Assembly: GCA_947846985.1 (NCBI GenBank)
Contig: CANTUZ010000025.1
Coordinates: 248,001 to 312,000 of the forward strand
From: Fratercula arctica
Lineage: Eukaryota > Chordata > Aves > Charadriiformes > Alcidae
DNA length: 64,000 nt
Direction of reading: 5' to 3'
Shown here: piece by piece, positions 1-11,757 of the stretch
Layout: each line of letters begins with the position of its first letter
How positions within the stretch are numbered: position 1 is the stretch's first letter
Translations under genes and position numbers: made by a program
Notes under the pieces: model-generated
Told to the model about the DNA's origin: nothing
The model's input: only the letters and a program-made list of their open reading frames with translations
Databases searched by the model: none

Positions 1-244
1 TTCGAGTTGGAATTCCGACCCAAAAAATTGGTTTTGGGTTGGATTTGGGGTTGGAATGTTCGGGTTGGGATTTTTTAGAGCTGGGTTTGGGAGTAGGCTT
101 TTGGGGGTTGGATTTTTCAGCTTTTTGGGTGGGATTTCAGATTGGAATTCTGACCCAAAAACTTGGGTTTGGGTTGGATTTCACTTTGTAGTGTTCGGGT
201 TGGGATTTTTTTGACTTGGGTTAGGGAGTAGGCTTTTGGGGTTT

Positions 245-2870
245 GGATTTTTCAGTTTTTTGGGTCGGATTTCGGGTTGGAATTCCAACCCAAAAAATTG
301 GTTTTGTGTTGGATTTGGGGTTGGAATGTTCGGGTTGCGATTTTTTTGGCTTGGGTTTGGATTTGGCTTTTGGGGGTTGGATTTTTCAGTTTTTTGGGTC
401 GGATTTCGGGTTGGAATGTTCTCTTTTGGGTTTTTTAGGATACGGTTTGGGAGTTGGCCTTTGGGGGTTGAATTTTTCAGTTTTTTGCGTCGGATTTCAG
501 GTTGAAATGTTCTGGTTTGGATTTTTTAGGATTCGGTTTGGGAGTTGGCCTTTGGGGGTTGTGTTTTTCAGTTTTTTGCGTCGGATTTTGGGTTGGAATT
601 CTGACACAAAAAATTGTTTTTGGGTTGGATTTGGGGTTGGAGTGTTCGGGTTGGGATTTTTTAGAGCTGGGTTTGGGAGTTGGCCTTTGGGGGTTGGATT
701 TTTCAGGTTTTTGGGTTGGATGTCGGGTAGGAATTCCGACCCAAAAAATTGGTTTTGGGTTGGATTTCAGTTTGGAGTGTTCGGGTTGGGATTTTTTAGG
801 ATTCGGTTTGGGTGTAGGCTTTTGGGGATTGAATTTTTCAGTTTTTTGGTCCGGATTTCGGGTTGGAATTCCGACCCAAAAAATTGGTTTTGGGTTGGAT
901 TTGGGGTTGGAGTGTTCGGGTTGGGATTTTTTAGAGCTGGGTTTGGGAGTTGGCCTTTGGGGGTTCGATTTTTCAGTTTTTTGGGTCGCATTTTCGGTTG
1001 GAATGTTCGACTTGGGATTTTTTAGAGTTGTGTTTGGGAGTAGGCTTTTGGGGGTTGGATTTTTCAGCTTTTTGGGTGGGATTTCAGATTGGAATTCTGA
1101 CCCAAAAACTTGGGTTTGGGTTGGATTTCACTTTGTAGTGTTCGGGTTGGGATTTTTTTTGACTTGGGTTAGGGAGTAGGCTTTTGGGGTTTGGATTTTT
1201 CAGTTTTTTGGGTCGGATTTCGGGTTGGAATTCCAACCCAAAAAATTGGTTTTGTGTTGGATTTGGGGTTGGAATGTTCGGGTTGCGATTTTTTTGGCTT
1301 GGGTTTGGATTTGGCTTTTGGGGGTTGGATTTTTCAGTTTTTTGGGTCGGATTTCGGGTTGGAATATTCTCTTTTGGGTTTTTTAGGATACGGTTTGGGA
1401 GTTGGCCTTTGGGGGTTGAATTTTTCAGTTTTTTGCGTCGGATTTCAGGTTGAAATGTTCTGGTTTGGATTTTTTAGGATTCGGTTTGGGAGTTGGCCTT
1501 TGGGGGTTGTGTTTTTCAGTTTTTTGCGTCGGATTTCGGGTTGGAATTCTGACACAAAAAATTGTTTTTGGGTTGGATTTGGGGTTGGAGTGTTCGGGTT
1601 GGGATTTTTTAGAGCTGGGTTTGGGAGTTGGCCTTTGGGGGTTGGATTTTTCAGGTTTTTGGGTTGGATGTCGGGTAGGAATTCCGACCCAAAAATTGGT
1701 TTTGGGTTGGATTTCAGTTTGGAGTGTTCGGGTTGGGATTTTTTAGGATTCGGTTTGGGTGTAGGCTTTTGGGGATTGAATTTTTCAGTTTTTTGGTCCG
1801 GATTTCGGGTTGGAATTCCGACCCAAAAAATTGGTTTTGGGTTGGATTTGGGGTTGGAGTGTTCGGGTTGGGATTTTTTAGAGCTGGGTTTGGGAGTTGG
1901 CCTTTGGGGGTTTGATTTTTCAGTTTTTTGGGTCGCATTTTCGGTTGGAATGTTCGACTTGGGATTTTTTAGAGTTGTGTTTGGGAGTAGGCTTTTGGGG
2001 GTTGGATTTTTCAGCTTTTTGGGTGGGATTTCAGATTGGAATTCTGACCCAAAAACTTGGGTTTGGGTTGGATTTCACTTTGTAGTGTTCGGGTTGGGAT
2101 TTTTTTGACTTGGGTTAGGGAGTAGGCTTTTGGGGTTTGGATTTTTCAGTTTTTTGGGTCGGATTTCGGGTTGGAATTCCAACCCAAAAAATTGGTTTTG
2201 TGTTGGATTTGGGGTTGGAATGTTCGGGTTGCGATTTTTTTGGCTTGGGTTTGGATTTGGCTTTTGGGGGTTGGATTTTTCAGTTTTTTGGGTCGGATTT
2301 TGGGTTGGAATGTTCTCTTTTGGGTTTTTTAGGATACGGTTTGGGAGTTGGCCTTTGGGGGTTGAATTTTTCAGTTTTTTGCGTCGGATTTCAGGTTGAA
2401 ATGTTCTGGTTTGGATTTTTTAGGATTCGGTTTGGGAGTTGGCCTTTGGGGGTTGTGTTTTTCAGTTTTTTGCGTCGGATTTCGGGTTGGAATTCTGACA
2501 CAAAAAATTGTTTTTGGGTTGGATTTGGGGTTGGAGTGTTCGGGTTGGGATTTTTTAGAGCTGGGTTTGGGAGTTGGCCTTTGGGGGTTGGATTTTTCAG
2601 GTTTTTGGGTTGGATGTCGGGTAGGAATTCCGATCCAAAAAATTGGTTTTGGGTTGGATTTCAGTTTGGAGTGTTCGGGTTGGGATTTTTTAGGATTCGG
2701 TTTGGGTGTAGGCTTTTGGGGATTGAATTTTTCAGTTTTTTGGTCCGGATTTCGGGTTGGAATTCTGACCCAAAAAATTGGTTTTGGGTTGGATTTGGGG
2801 TTGGAGTGTTCGGGTTGGGATTTTTTAGAGCTGGGTTTGGGAGTTGGCCTTTGGGGGTTGGATTTTTCAG
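245..2870 (+). repeat. 948-bp higher-order repeat, nearly three copies
   Basis: Copies start near 245, 1192 and 2138, a period of 946-948 bp. Each is an ordered series of long (L, about 135 bp) and short (S, 91 bp) units: L S S L L L S L, which sums to 948 bp. Copies are nearly identical, differing by single bases and 1-2-bp length changes in T runs. The third copy follows the pattern to about 2,870 and then joins a different unit order. The bases before 245 are the tail of an earlier copy. Confidence 0.88.
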
Positions 2871-5518
2871 CTTTTTGGGTTGTATTTCGGGTTGGAATTC
2901 CGACCCAAAAAATTGGTTTTGGGTTGGATTTGGGGTTGGAATGTTCGGGTTGGGATTTTTTTGGGTTGGGTTTGGGAGTTGGCCTTTGGGGGTTGGATTT
3001 TTCAGTTTTTTGGGTCAGATTTCGGGTTGGATTTCTGACCCAAATCTTCGTTTTCGGTTGGATTTCAGTTTGGAGTGTTCGGGTTGGGATTTATTTGGCT
3101 TGGGTTTGGGAGTTGGCTTCTGGAGTTTGGATTTTTCAGCTTTTTGGGTTGGATTTCGAGTTGGAATTCCGACCCAAAAAATTGGTTTTGGGTTGGATTT
3201 GGGGTTGGAATGTTCGGGTTGGGATTTTTTAGAGCTGGGTTTGGGAGTTGGCCTTTGGGGGTTGGATTTTTCAGGTTTTTGGTCAGATTTCAGGTAGGAA
3301 TTCCGACCCAAAAAATTGTTTTTAGGTTGTATTTGGGGTTGGAATGTTCGGGTTGGGATTTTTTAGGGTTGGGTTTGGGAGTTGGCTTTTGGGGGTTGGA
3401 TTTTTCTGTTTTTTGGGTCGGATTTCGGGTTGGAATGTTCAGGTTTGGATTTTTTAGGATTCGGTTTGGGATTAGGCTTTTGGGGGTTGGATTTTTCAGG
3501 GTTTTGGGGTGGATGTCGGGTAGGAATTCCGACCCAAAAAATTGATTTTGGGTTGGATTTCAGTTTGGAGTGTTCGGGTTGGGATTTTTTAGGATTCGGT
3601 TTGGGTGTAGGCTTTTGGGGATTGAATTTTTCAGTTTTTTGGGTCGGATTTCCGGTTGGAATTCCGACCCAGAAAATTGGTTTTGGGTTGGATTTGGGGT
3701 TGGAATGTTCGGGTTGGGAATTTTTGGCTTGGGTTTCGGAGTTGGCTTTTGGGGGTTGGATTTTTCAGTTTTTTGGGTCAGGTTTCGGGTTGGATTTCTG
3801 ACCCAAATCTTCGTTTTCGGTTGGATTTCAGTTTGGAGTGTTCGGGTTGGGATTTTTTTGGCTTGGGTTTGGGAGTTGGCTTTTGGGGGTAGGATTTTTC
3901 AGCTTTTTGGGTTGGATTTCTAGTTGGAATTCCGACCCAAAAAATTGGTTTTGGGTTGGATTTGGGGTTGGAATGTTCGGGTTGGGATTTTTTAGAGCTG
4001 GGTTTGGGAGTTGGCCTTTGGGGGTTGGATTTTTCAGTTTTTTGGGTCGCATTTCGGGTTGGATTTCTGACCCAAATCTTCCTTTTCGGTTGGATTTCAG
4101 TTTGGAGTGTTCGGGTTGGGATTTTTTAGGATTCGGTTTGGGTGTAGGCTTTTGGGGATTGAATTTTTCAGCTTTTTGGGTTGTATTTCGGGTTGGAATT
4201 CCGACCCAAAAAATTGGTTTTGGGTTGGATTTGGGGTTGGAATGTTCGGGTTGGGATTTTTTTGGGTTGGGTTTGGGAGTTGGCCTTTGGGGGTTGGATT
4301 TTTCAGTTTTTTGGGTCAGATTTCGGGTTGGATTTCTGACCCAAATCTTCGTTTTCGGTTGGATTTCAGTTTGGAGTGTTCGGGTTGGGATTTATTTGGC
4401 TTGGGTTTGGGAGTTGGCTTCTGGAGTTTGGATTTTTCAGCTTTTTGGGTTGGATTTCGAGTTGGAATTCCGACCCAAAAAATTGGTTTTGGGTTGGATT
4501 TCAGTTTGGAGTGTTCGGGTTGGGATTTTTTAGGATTCGGTTTGGGTGTAGGCTTTTGGGGATTGAATTTTTCAGTTTTTTGGTCCAGATTTCGGGTTGG
4601 AATTCCGACCCAAAAAATTGGTTTTGGATTGGATTTGGGTTTGGAGTGTTCGGGTTGGGAATTTTTGGCTTGGGTTTGGGAGTTGGCTTTTGGGGGTTGG
4701 ATTTTTCTGTTTTTTGGGTCGCATTTCGGGTTGGATTTCAGACCCAAATCTTCCTTTTCGGTTGGATTTCAGTTTGGAGTGTTCGGGTTGGGATTTTTTA
4801 GGATTCGGTTTGGGTGTAGGCTTTTGGGGATTGAATTTTTCAGCTTTTTGGGTTGTATTTCGGGTTGGAATTCCGACCCAAAAAATTGGTTTTGGGTTGG
4901 ATTTTGGGTTGGAATGTTCGGGTTGGGATTTTTTTGGGTTGGGTTTGGGAGTTGGCTTTTGGGGGTTGGATTTTTCAGTTTTTTGGGTCAGATTTCGGGT
5001 TGGAATACCAACCCAAAAAATTGGTTTTGTGTTGGATTTCAGTTTGGAGTGTTCGGGTTGGGATTTATTTGGCTTGGGTTTGGGAGTTGGCCTTTGGGGG
5101 TTGGATTTTTCAGTTTTTTGGGTCAGATTTCGAGTTGGAATTCCGACCCAAAAAATTGGTTTTGGGTTGGATTTGGGGTTGGAATGTTCGGGTTGGGATT
5201 TTTTAGAGCTGGGTTTGGGAGTTGGCCTTTGGGGGTTGGATTTTTCAGTTTTTTGGGTTGGATGTCGGGTTGGAATTCCAACCCAAAAAATTGTTTTTGG
5301 GTTGGATTTCAGTTTGGAGTGTTCGGGTTGGGAGTTTTTAGGGTTGGGTTTGGGAGTTGGCTTTTGGGGGTAGGATTTTTCTGCTTTTTGGGTTGGATGT
5401 CGGGTTGGAATTCCAACCCAAAAAATTGGTTTTGGGTTGGATGTGGGGTTGGAGTGTTCGGGTTGCGACATTTTTGTCTTGGGTTTGGGAGTTGGATTTT
5501 GGGGATTGGGTTTTTCAG

Positions 5519-5560
5519 TTTTTTGGGTCGGATTTTGGGTTGGAATTCCGACCCAAAAAA
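5519..5560 (+). repeat. Representative dyad (inverted repeat) of the long satellite unit
   Basis: The left arm TTTTTTGGGTCGG (5519-5531) and the right arm CCGACCCAAAAAA (5548-5560) are perfect inverse complements separated by 16 bases. The same dyad, intact or with 1-2 changes, lies in most long units. Where the right side reads aattccaaccc, an additional perfect 18-bp palindrome, gggttggaattccaaccc, centred on the EcoRI site is present. The short units lack the right arm. Confidence 0.9.
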
Positions 5561-5724
5561 TTGGTTTTGGGTTGGATTTGGGGTTGGAGTGTTCGGGTTG
5601 GGACTCATTTGGCTTGGGTTTGGGAGTTGGCTTTTGGGGGTTGGATTTTTCAGTGTTTTGGGTCGGATTTCGGGTTGGAATTCCCACCCAAAAATTGGTT
5701 TTGGTTTGGATTTGGGGTTGGAGT

Positions 5725-7375
5725 TTTCCGGTTGGGATTCATTTGTCTTGGGTTTGGGAGTTGGCTTTTGGGGGTTGGATTTTTCATTTTTTTGGTTTGA
5801 ATTTGGGGTTGGAATGTTCGGGTTGAGAATTTTTAGGGTCGGGTTTGGGAGTTGGCTTTTGGGGGTTGGATATTTCAGTTTTTTGTGTCGGATTTCGGGT
5901 TGGAATGTTCGGCTTGGCATTTTATAGGGTTGGGTTTGGGAGTTGGCTTTTGGGGATTGGGTTTTTCAGTGTTTTGGGTCGGATTTCGAGTTGGAATTCC
6001 AACCCAAAACATTGGTTTTGGGTTGGATTTGGGGTTGGAATGTGCAGGTTGGGATTTTTTAGAGTTGGGTTTGGGAGTAGACTTTTGGGGGTTGGATTTT
6101 TCAGTTTTTTGGGTCGGATTTCGGGTTGGAATTCTGACCCAAAAAATTGCTTTTAGGTTCTATTTGGGGTTGGAGTGTTCGAGTTGGGACTTTTTTGTCT
6201 TCGGTTTGGGAGTTGGCCTTTGGGGGTTGGATTTTTCAGTTTTTTGCGATGGATTTCATGTTGGAATTCTGACCGAAAAAACTGCTTTTGGGTTGGATTT
6301 CAGTTTGGAGTGTTCGGGTTGGGATTCATTTGGCTTGGGTTTGGGAGTTGGCTTTTGGGGGTTGGATTTTTCAGTTTTTTGGGTCGGATTTCGGGTTGGA
6401 ATTCTGACCCAAAAAATTGGTTTTGGGTTGGATGTGGGGTTGGAGTGTTCGGGTTGGGATTTATTTGGCTTGGGTTTGGGAGTTGGCTTTTGGGGGTTGG
6501 ATTTTTCAGTGTTTTGGGTCGGATTTCGGGTTGGAATTCTGACCCAAAAAATTGGTTTTAGGTTGTATTTGGGGTTGGAGTGTTCGGGTTGGGACTTTTT
6601 TGTCTTCGGTTTGGGAGTTGGCTTTTGGGGGTTGGATTTTTCAGTTTTTTGCAATGGATTTCAGGTTGGAATGTTCGACTTCAGAATTTTTAGGGTTGGG
6701 TTTGGGAGTTGGCTTTCGGGGGTTGGATTTTTCAGTTTTTTGGGTCGGATTCCGGGTTGGAATTCTGACCGAAAAAAATGGTTTTGGGTTGGATTTGGGG
6801 TTGGAGTGTTCGGGTTGCGACATTTTTGTCTTGGGTTTGGGAGTTGGCTTTTGGGGGTTGGGTTTTTCAGTGTTTTGGGTCGGATTTTGGGTTGGAATTC
6901 CGACCCAAAAAATTGGTTTTGGGTTGGATTTCAGTTTGGAGTGTTCGGGTTGGGATTTATTTGGCTTGGGTTTGGGAGTAGGCTTTTGGGGGTTGGATTT
7001 TTCAGTGTTTTGGGTCGGATTTTGGGTTGGAATTCTGACCCAAAAAATTGGTTTTGGGTTGGATTTGGGTTTGGAGTGTTCGGGTTGGCATTTTTTAGGG
7101 TTGGGTTTGGGAGTTGGCTTTTGGGGGTTGGATATTTCAGTTTTTTTGTGTCGGATTTCGGGTTGGAATGTTCGGCTTGGCATTTTATAGGGTTGGGTTT
7201 GGGAGTTGGCTTTTGGGGATTGGGTTTTTCAGTGTTTTGGGTCGGATTTCGAGTTGGAATTCTGACCCAAAAAATTGGTCTTTGGTTGGATGTGGGGTTG
7301 GAGTGTTCGGGTTGGGATTTATTTGGGTTGGGTTTGGGAGTAGGATTTTGGGGGTTGGATTTTTCAGTGTTTTGG
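5725..7375 (+). repeat. Intra-array duplicated block, copy 1
   Basis: This block of about 1.6 kb is nearly identical to the sequence 4,383 bp further right. The order of long and short units and private variants (for example tggcattttataggg and the ggttggatatttcag variant) are shared. One T-run differs by a base near 7,143. Similarity falls to ordinary unit-to-unit level beyond the edges. Confidence 0.85.
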
Positions 7376-10107
7376 GTCGGATTTCGGGTTGGAATACCAA
7401 CCCAAAAAATTGGTTTTGTGTTGGATTTCAGTTTGGAGTGTTCGGGTTGGGATTTATTTGGCTTGGGTTTGGGAGTTGGCCTTTGGGGGTTGGATTTTTC
7501 AGTTTTTTGGGTCAGATTTCGAGTTGGAATTCCGACCCAAAAAATTGGTTTTGGGTTGGATTTGGGGTTGGAATGTTCGGGTTGGGATTTTTTAGAGCTG
7601 GGTTTGGGAGTTGGCCTTTGGGGGTTGGATTTTTCAGTTTTTTTGGGTCGGATTTCAAGTTGGAATTCCAACCCAAAAAATTGTTTTTGGGTTGGATTTC
7701 AGTTTGGAGTGTTCGGGTTGGGAGTTTTTAGGGTTGGGTTTGGGAGTTGGCTTTTGGGGGTTGGATTTTTCTGCTTTTTGGGTTGGATGTCGGGTTGGAA
7801 TTCCAACCCAAAAAATTGGTTTTGGGTTGGATGTGGGGTTGGAGTGTTCGGGTTGGGATTTATTTGGTTTGGGTTTGGGAGTTGGCTTTTGGGGGTTGAA
7901 TTTTTCAGTTTTTTGGGTCGGTTTGGGGTTGGAATGTTTGGATTGGGATTTATTTGGGTTGGGTTTGGGAGTTGGCTTTTGGGAGTTCGATTTTTCAGGT
8001 TTTTGGATCGGATTTCGGGTTGGAATGTTCGGGTTTGGAGTTTTTTAGGAGTTGGTTTGGGAGTTGGCTTTTGGGGGTTGGATTTTTCAGTTTTCTTGGT
8101 CGGATTTCGGCTTGGATTCCAACCCAAAAAATGGGGTTTAGGTTGTATTTGGGGTTGGAATGTTCGTGTTGGGACTTTTATGGGTTGGGCTTGGGAGTAG
8201 GCTTTTGGGGGTTGGATTTTTCAGTGTTTTGGGTCGGATTTCGGCTTGGAATTCCAACCCAAAAAATTGGTTTTGGGTTGGATTTCAGTTTGGAGTGTTC
8301 GTGTTGGGATTTTTTTGGGTTGAGTTTGGGAGTTGGCTTTTGGGGGTTGGATTTTTCAGTTTTTTGGGTCAGATTTCGGCTTGGAATTCCAACCCAAAAA
8401 ATTGATTTTGGGTTGGATTTCGTGTTGAAATGTACGACTTGGGAATTTTTAGAGTTGGGTTTGGGAGTTGGCTTTTGGGGGTTGGATTTTTCAGGTTTTT
8501 TTGTGTCGGATTTCGGTTTGGAATTCCAACCCAAAAAATTGGTTTTGTGTTGGATTTCAGTTTGGGTTGTTCGGGTTGGGATTTTATTGGCTGGGTTTGG
8601 GAGTTGCCTTTTGGGGGTTGGATTTTTCAGTTTTTGGGGTCGGATTTCGGGTTGGAATTCCAACCCAAAAAATGGGGTTTAGGTTGTATTTGGGGTTGGA
8701 CTGTTCAGGTTGGGATTTTTTTGGCTTGGGTTTGGGAGTTGGCTTTTGGGGGTTGGATTTTTCAGGTTTTTGGGTCAGATTTCGGCTTGGAATTCCAAAC
8801 CAAAAAATTGGTTTTGGGTCGGATTTGGGGTGGAATGTACGTCTTGGGATTTTTTAGGGTTGCGTTTGGGACTAGTCTTTTGGAGGTTGGATTTTTCAGT
8901 TTTTTGGGTCGGTTTGGGGTTGGAATGTTTGGATTGGGATTTATTTGGATTTGGTTTGGGAGTTGGCTTTTGGGAGTTCGATTTTTCAGGTTTTTGGATC
9001 GGATTTCGGGTTGGAATGTTCGGGTTTGGAGTTTTTTAGGAGTCGGTTTGGGAGTAGGCTTTTGGGGGTTGGATTTTTCAGTTTTTTGTGTCGGATTTCG
9101 GGTTCGAATTCCATCCCGAAATCTGACCCAAAAAATTGGTTTTGGGTTGGATTTGGGGTTGGAGTGTTCGGGTTGGGACTTATTTGGGTTGGGTTTGGGA
9201 GTTGGCTTTTGGGGGTTGGATTTTTCAGTTTTTTGCGTCGGATTTCGGGTTAGAATTCCAACCCAAAAAAAGGGTTTTGGATTGGATTTCAGTTTGGAGT
9301 GTTCGGGTTGGGATTCATTTGGCTTGGGTTTGGGAGTTGGCTTTTGGGGGTTGGATTTTTCAGTTTTCTTGGTCGGATTTCGGCTTGGATTCCAACCCAA
9401 AAAATGGGGTTTAGGTTGTATTTGGGGTTGGAATGTTCGTGTTGGGACGTATTTGGGTTGGGTTTGGGAGTTGGCTTTTGGGGGTTGGATTTTTCAGTTT
9501 TTTGCGTCGGATTTTGGGTTGGAATTCCAACCCAAAACATTGGGTTTGGGTTGGATTTCAGTTTGGAGTGTTCGGGTTGGGATTTTTTAGGATTCGGTTT
9601 GGGATTAGGCTTTTGCGGGTTGGATTTTTCAGTTTTTTGGTCCGGATTTCCGGTTGGAATTCCGACCCAAAAAATTGGTTTTGGGTTGGATTTGGGGTTG
9701 GAGTGTTCGGGTTGGGAATTTTTGGCTTGGATTTGGGAGTTGGCTTTTGGGGGTTGGATTTTTTAGTTTTTTGGGTCAGATTTCGGGTTGGATTTCTGAC
9801 CCAAATCTTCGTTTTCGGTTGGATTTCAGTTTGGAGTGTTCGGGTTGGGATTTATTTGGCTTGGGTTTGGGATTTGGCTTCTGGAGTTTGGATTTTCCAG
9901 CTTTTTGGATTGGATGTCGGGTGGGAATACCAACCCAAAAAATTGGTTTTGTGTTGGATTTCAGTTTGGAGTGTTCGGGTTGGGATTTATTTGGCTTGGG
10001 TTTGGGAGTTGGCCTTTGGGGGTTGGTTTTTTCAGTTTTTTGGGTCGGATTTTGGGTTGGAATTCCGACCCAAAAAATTGGTTTTGGGTTGGATTTGGGG
10101 TTGGAGT

Positions 10108-11757
10108 GTTCGGGTTGGGATTCATTTGTCTTGGGTTTGGGAGTTGGCTTTTGGGGGTTGGATTTTTCATTTTTTTGGTTTGAATTTGGGGTTGGAATGT
10201 TCGGGTTGAGAATTTTTAGGGTCGGGTTTGGGAGTTGGCTTTTGGGGGTTGGATATTTCAGTTTTTTGTGTCGGATTTCGGGTTGGAATGTTCGGCTTGG
10301 CATTTTATAGGGTTGGGTTTGGGAGTTGGCTTTTGGGGATTGGGTTTTTCAGTGTTTTGGGTCGGATTTCGAGTTGGAATTCCAACCCAAAACATTGGTT
10401 TTGGGTTGGATTTGGGGTTGGAATGTGCAGGTTGGGATTTTTTAGAGTTGGGTTTGGGAGTAGACTTTTGGGGGTTGGATTTTTCAGTTTTTTGGGTCGG
10501 ATTTCGGCTTGGAATTCTGACCCAAAAAATTGCTTTTAGGTTCTCTTTGGGGTTGGAGTGTTCGAGTTGGGACTTTTTTGTCTTCGGTTTGGGAGTTGGC
10601 CTTTGGGGGTTGGATTTTTCAGTTTTTTGCGATGGATTTCATGTTGGAATTCTGACCGAAAAAACTGATTTTGGGTTGGATTTCAGTTTGGAGTGTTCGG
10701 GTTGGGATTCATTTGGCTTGGGTTTGGGAGTTGGCTTTTGGGGGTTGGATTTTTCAGTTTTTTGGGTCGGATTTCGGGTTGGAATTCTGACCCATAAAAT
10801 TGGTTTTGGGTTGGATGTGGGGTTGGAGTGTTCGGGTTGGGATTTATTTGGCTTGGGTTTGGGAGTTGGCTTTTGGGGGTTGGATTTTTCAGTGTTTTGG
10901 GTCGGATTTCGGGTTGGAATTCTGACCCAAAAAATTGGTTTTAGGTTGTATTTGGGGTTGGAGTGTTCGGGTTGGGACTTTTTTGTCTTCGGTTTGGGAG
11001 TTGGCTTTTGGGGGTTGGATTTTCCAGTTTTTTGCAATGGATTTCAGGTTGGAATGTTCGACTTCAGAATTTTTAGGGTTGGGTTTGGGAGTTGGCTTTC
11101 GGGGGTTGGATTTTTCAGTTTTTTGGGTCGGATTCCGGGTTGGAATTCTGACCGAAAAAAATGGTTTTGGGTTGGATTTGGGGTTGGAGTGTTCGGGTTG
11201 CGACATTTTTTTCTTGGGTTTGGGAGTTGGCTTTTGGGGGTTGGGTTTTTCAGTGTTTTGGGTCGGATTTTGGGTTGGAATTCCGACCCAAAAAATTGGT
11301 TTTGGGTTGGATTTCATTTTGGAGTGTTCGGGTTGGGATTTATTTGGCTTGGGTTTGGGAGTAGGCTTTTGGGGGTTGGAGTTTTCAGTGTTTTGGGTCG
11401 GATTTTGGGTTGGAATTCTGACCCAAAAAATTGGTTTTGGGTTGGATTTGGGTTTGGAGTGTTCGGGTTGGCATTTTTTAGGGTTGGGTTTGGGAGTTGG
11501 CTTTTGGGGGTTGGATATTTCAGTTTTTTGTGTCGGATTTCGGGTTGGAATGTTCGGCTTGGCATTTTATAGGGTTGGGTTTGGGAGTTGGCTTTTGGGG
11601 ATTGGGTTTTTCAGTGTTTTGGGTCGGATTTCGAGTTGGAATTCTGACCCAAAAAATTGGTCTTTGGTTGGATGTGGGGTTGGAGTGTTCGGGTTGGGAT
11701 TTATTTGGGTTGGGTTTGGGAGTAGGATTTTGGGGGTTGGATTTTTTCAGTGTTTTG
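10108..11757 (+). repeat. Intra-array duplicated block, copy 2
   Basis: This is the partner of the block at 5,725-7,375, offset by 4,383 bp and then 4,382 bp after a one-base indel. The high identity against the more diverged background indicates a recent duplication, unequal exchange or conversion inside the satellite, or the edge of a larger higher-order unit of about 4.4 kb. Confidence 0.85.
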
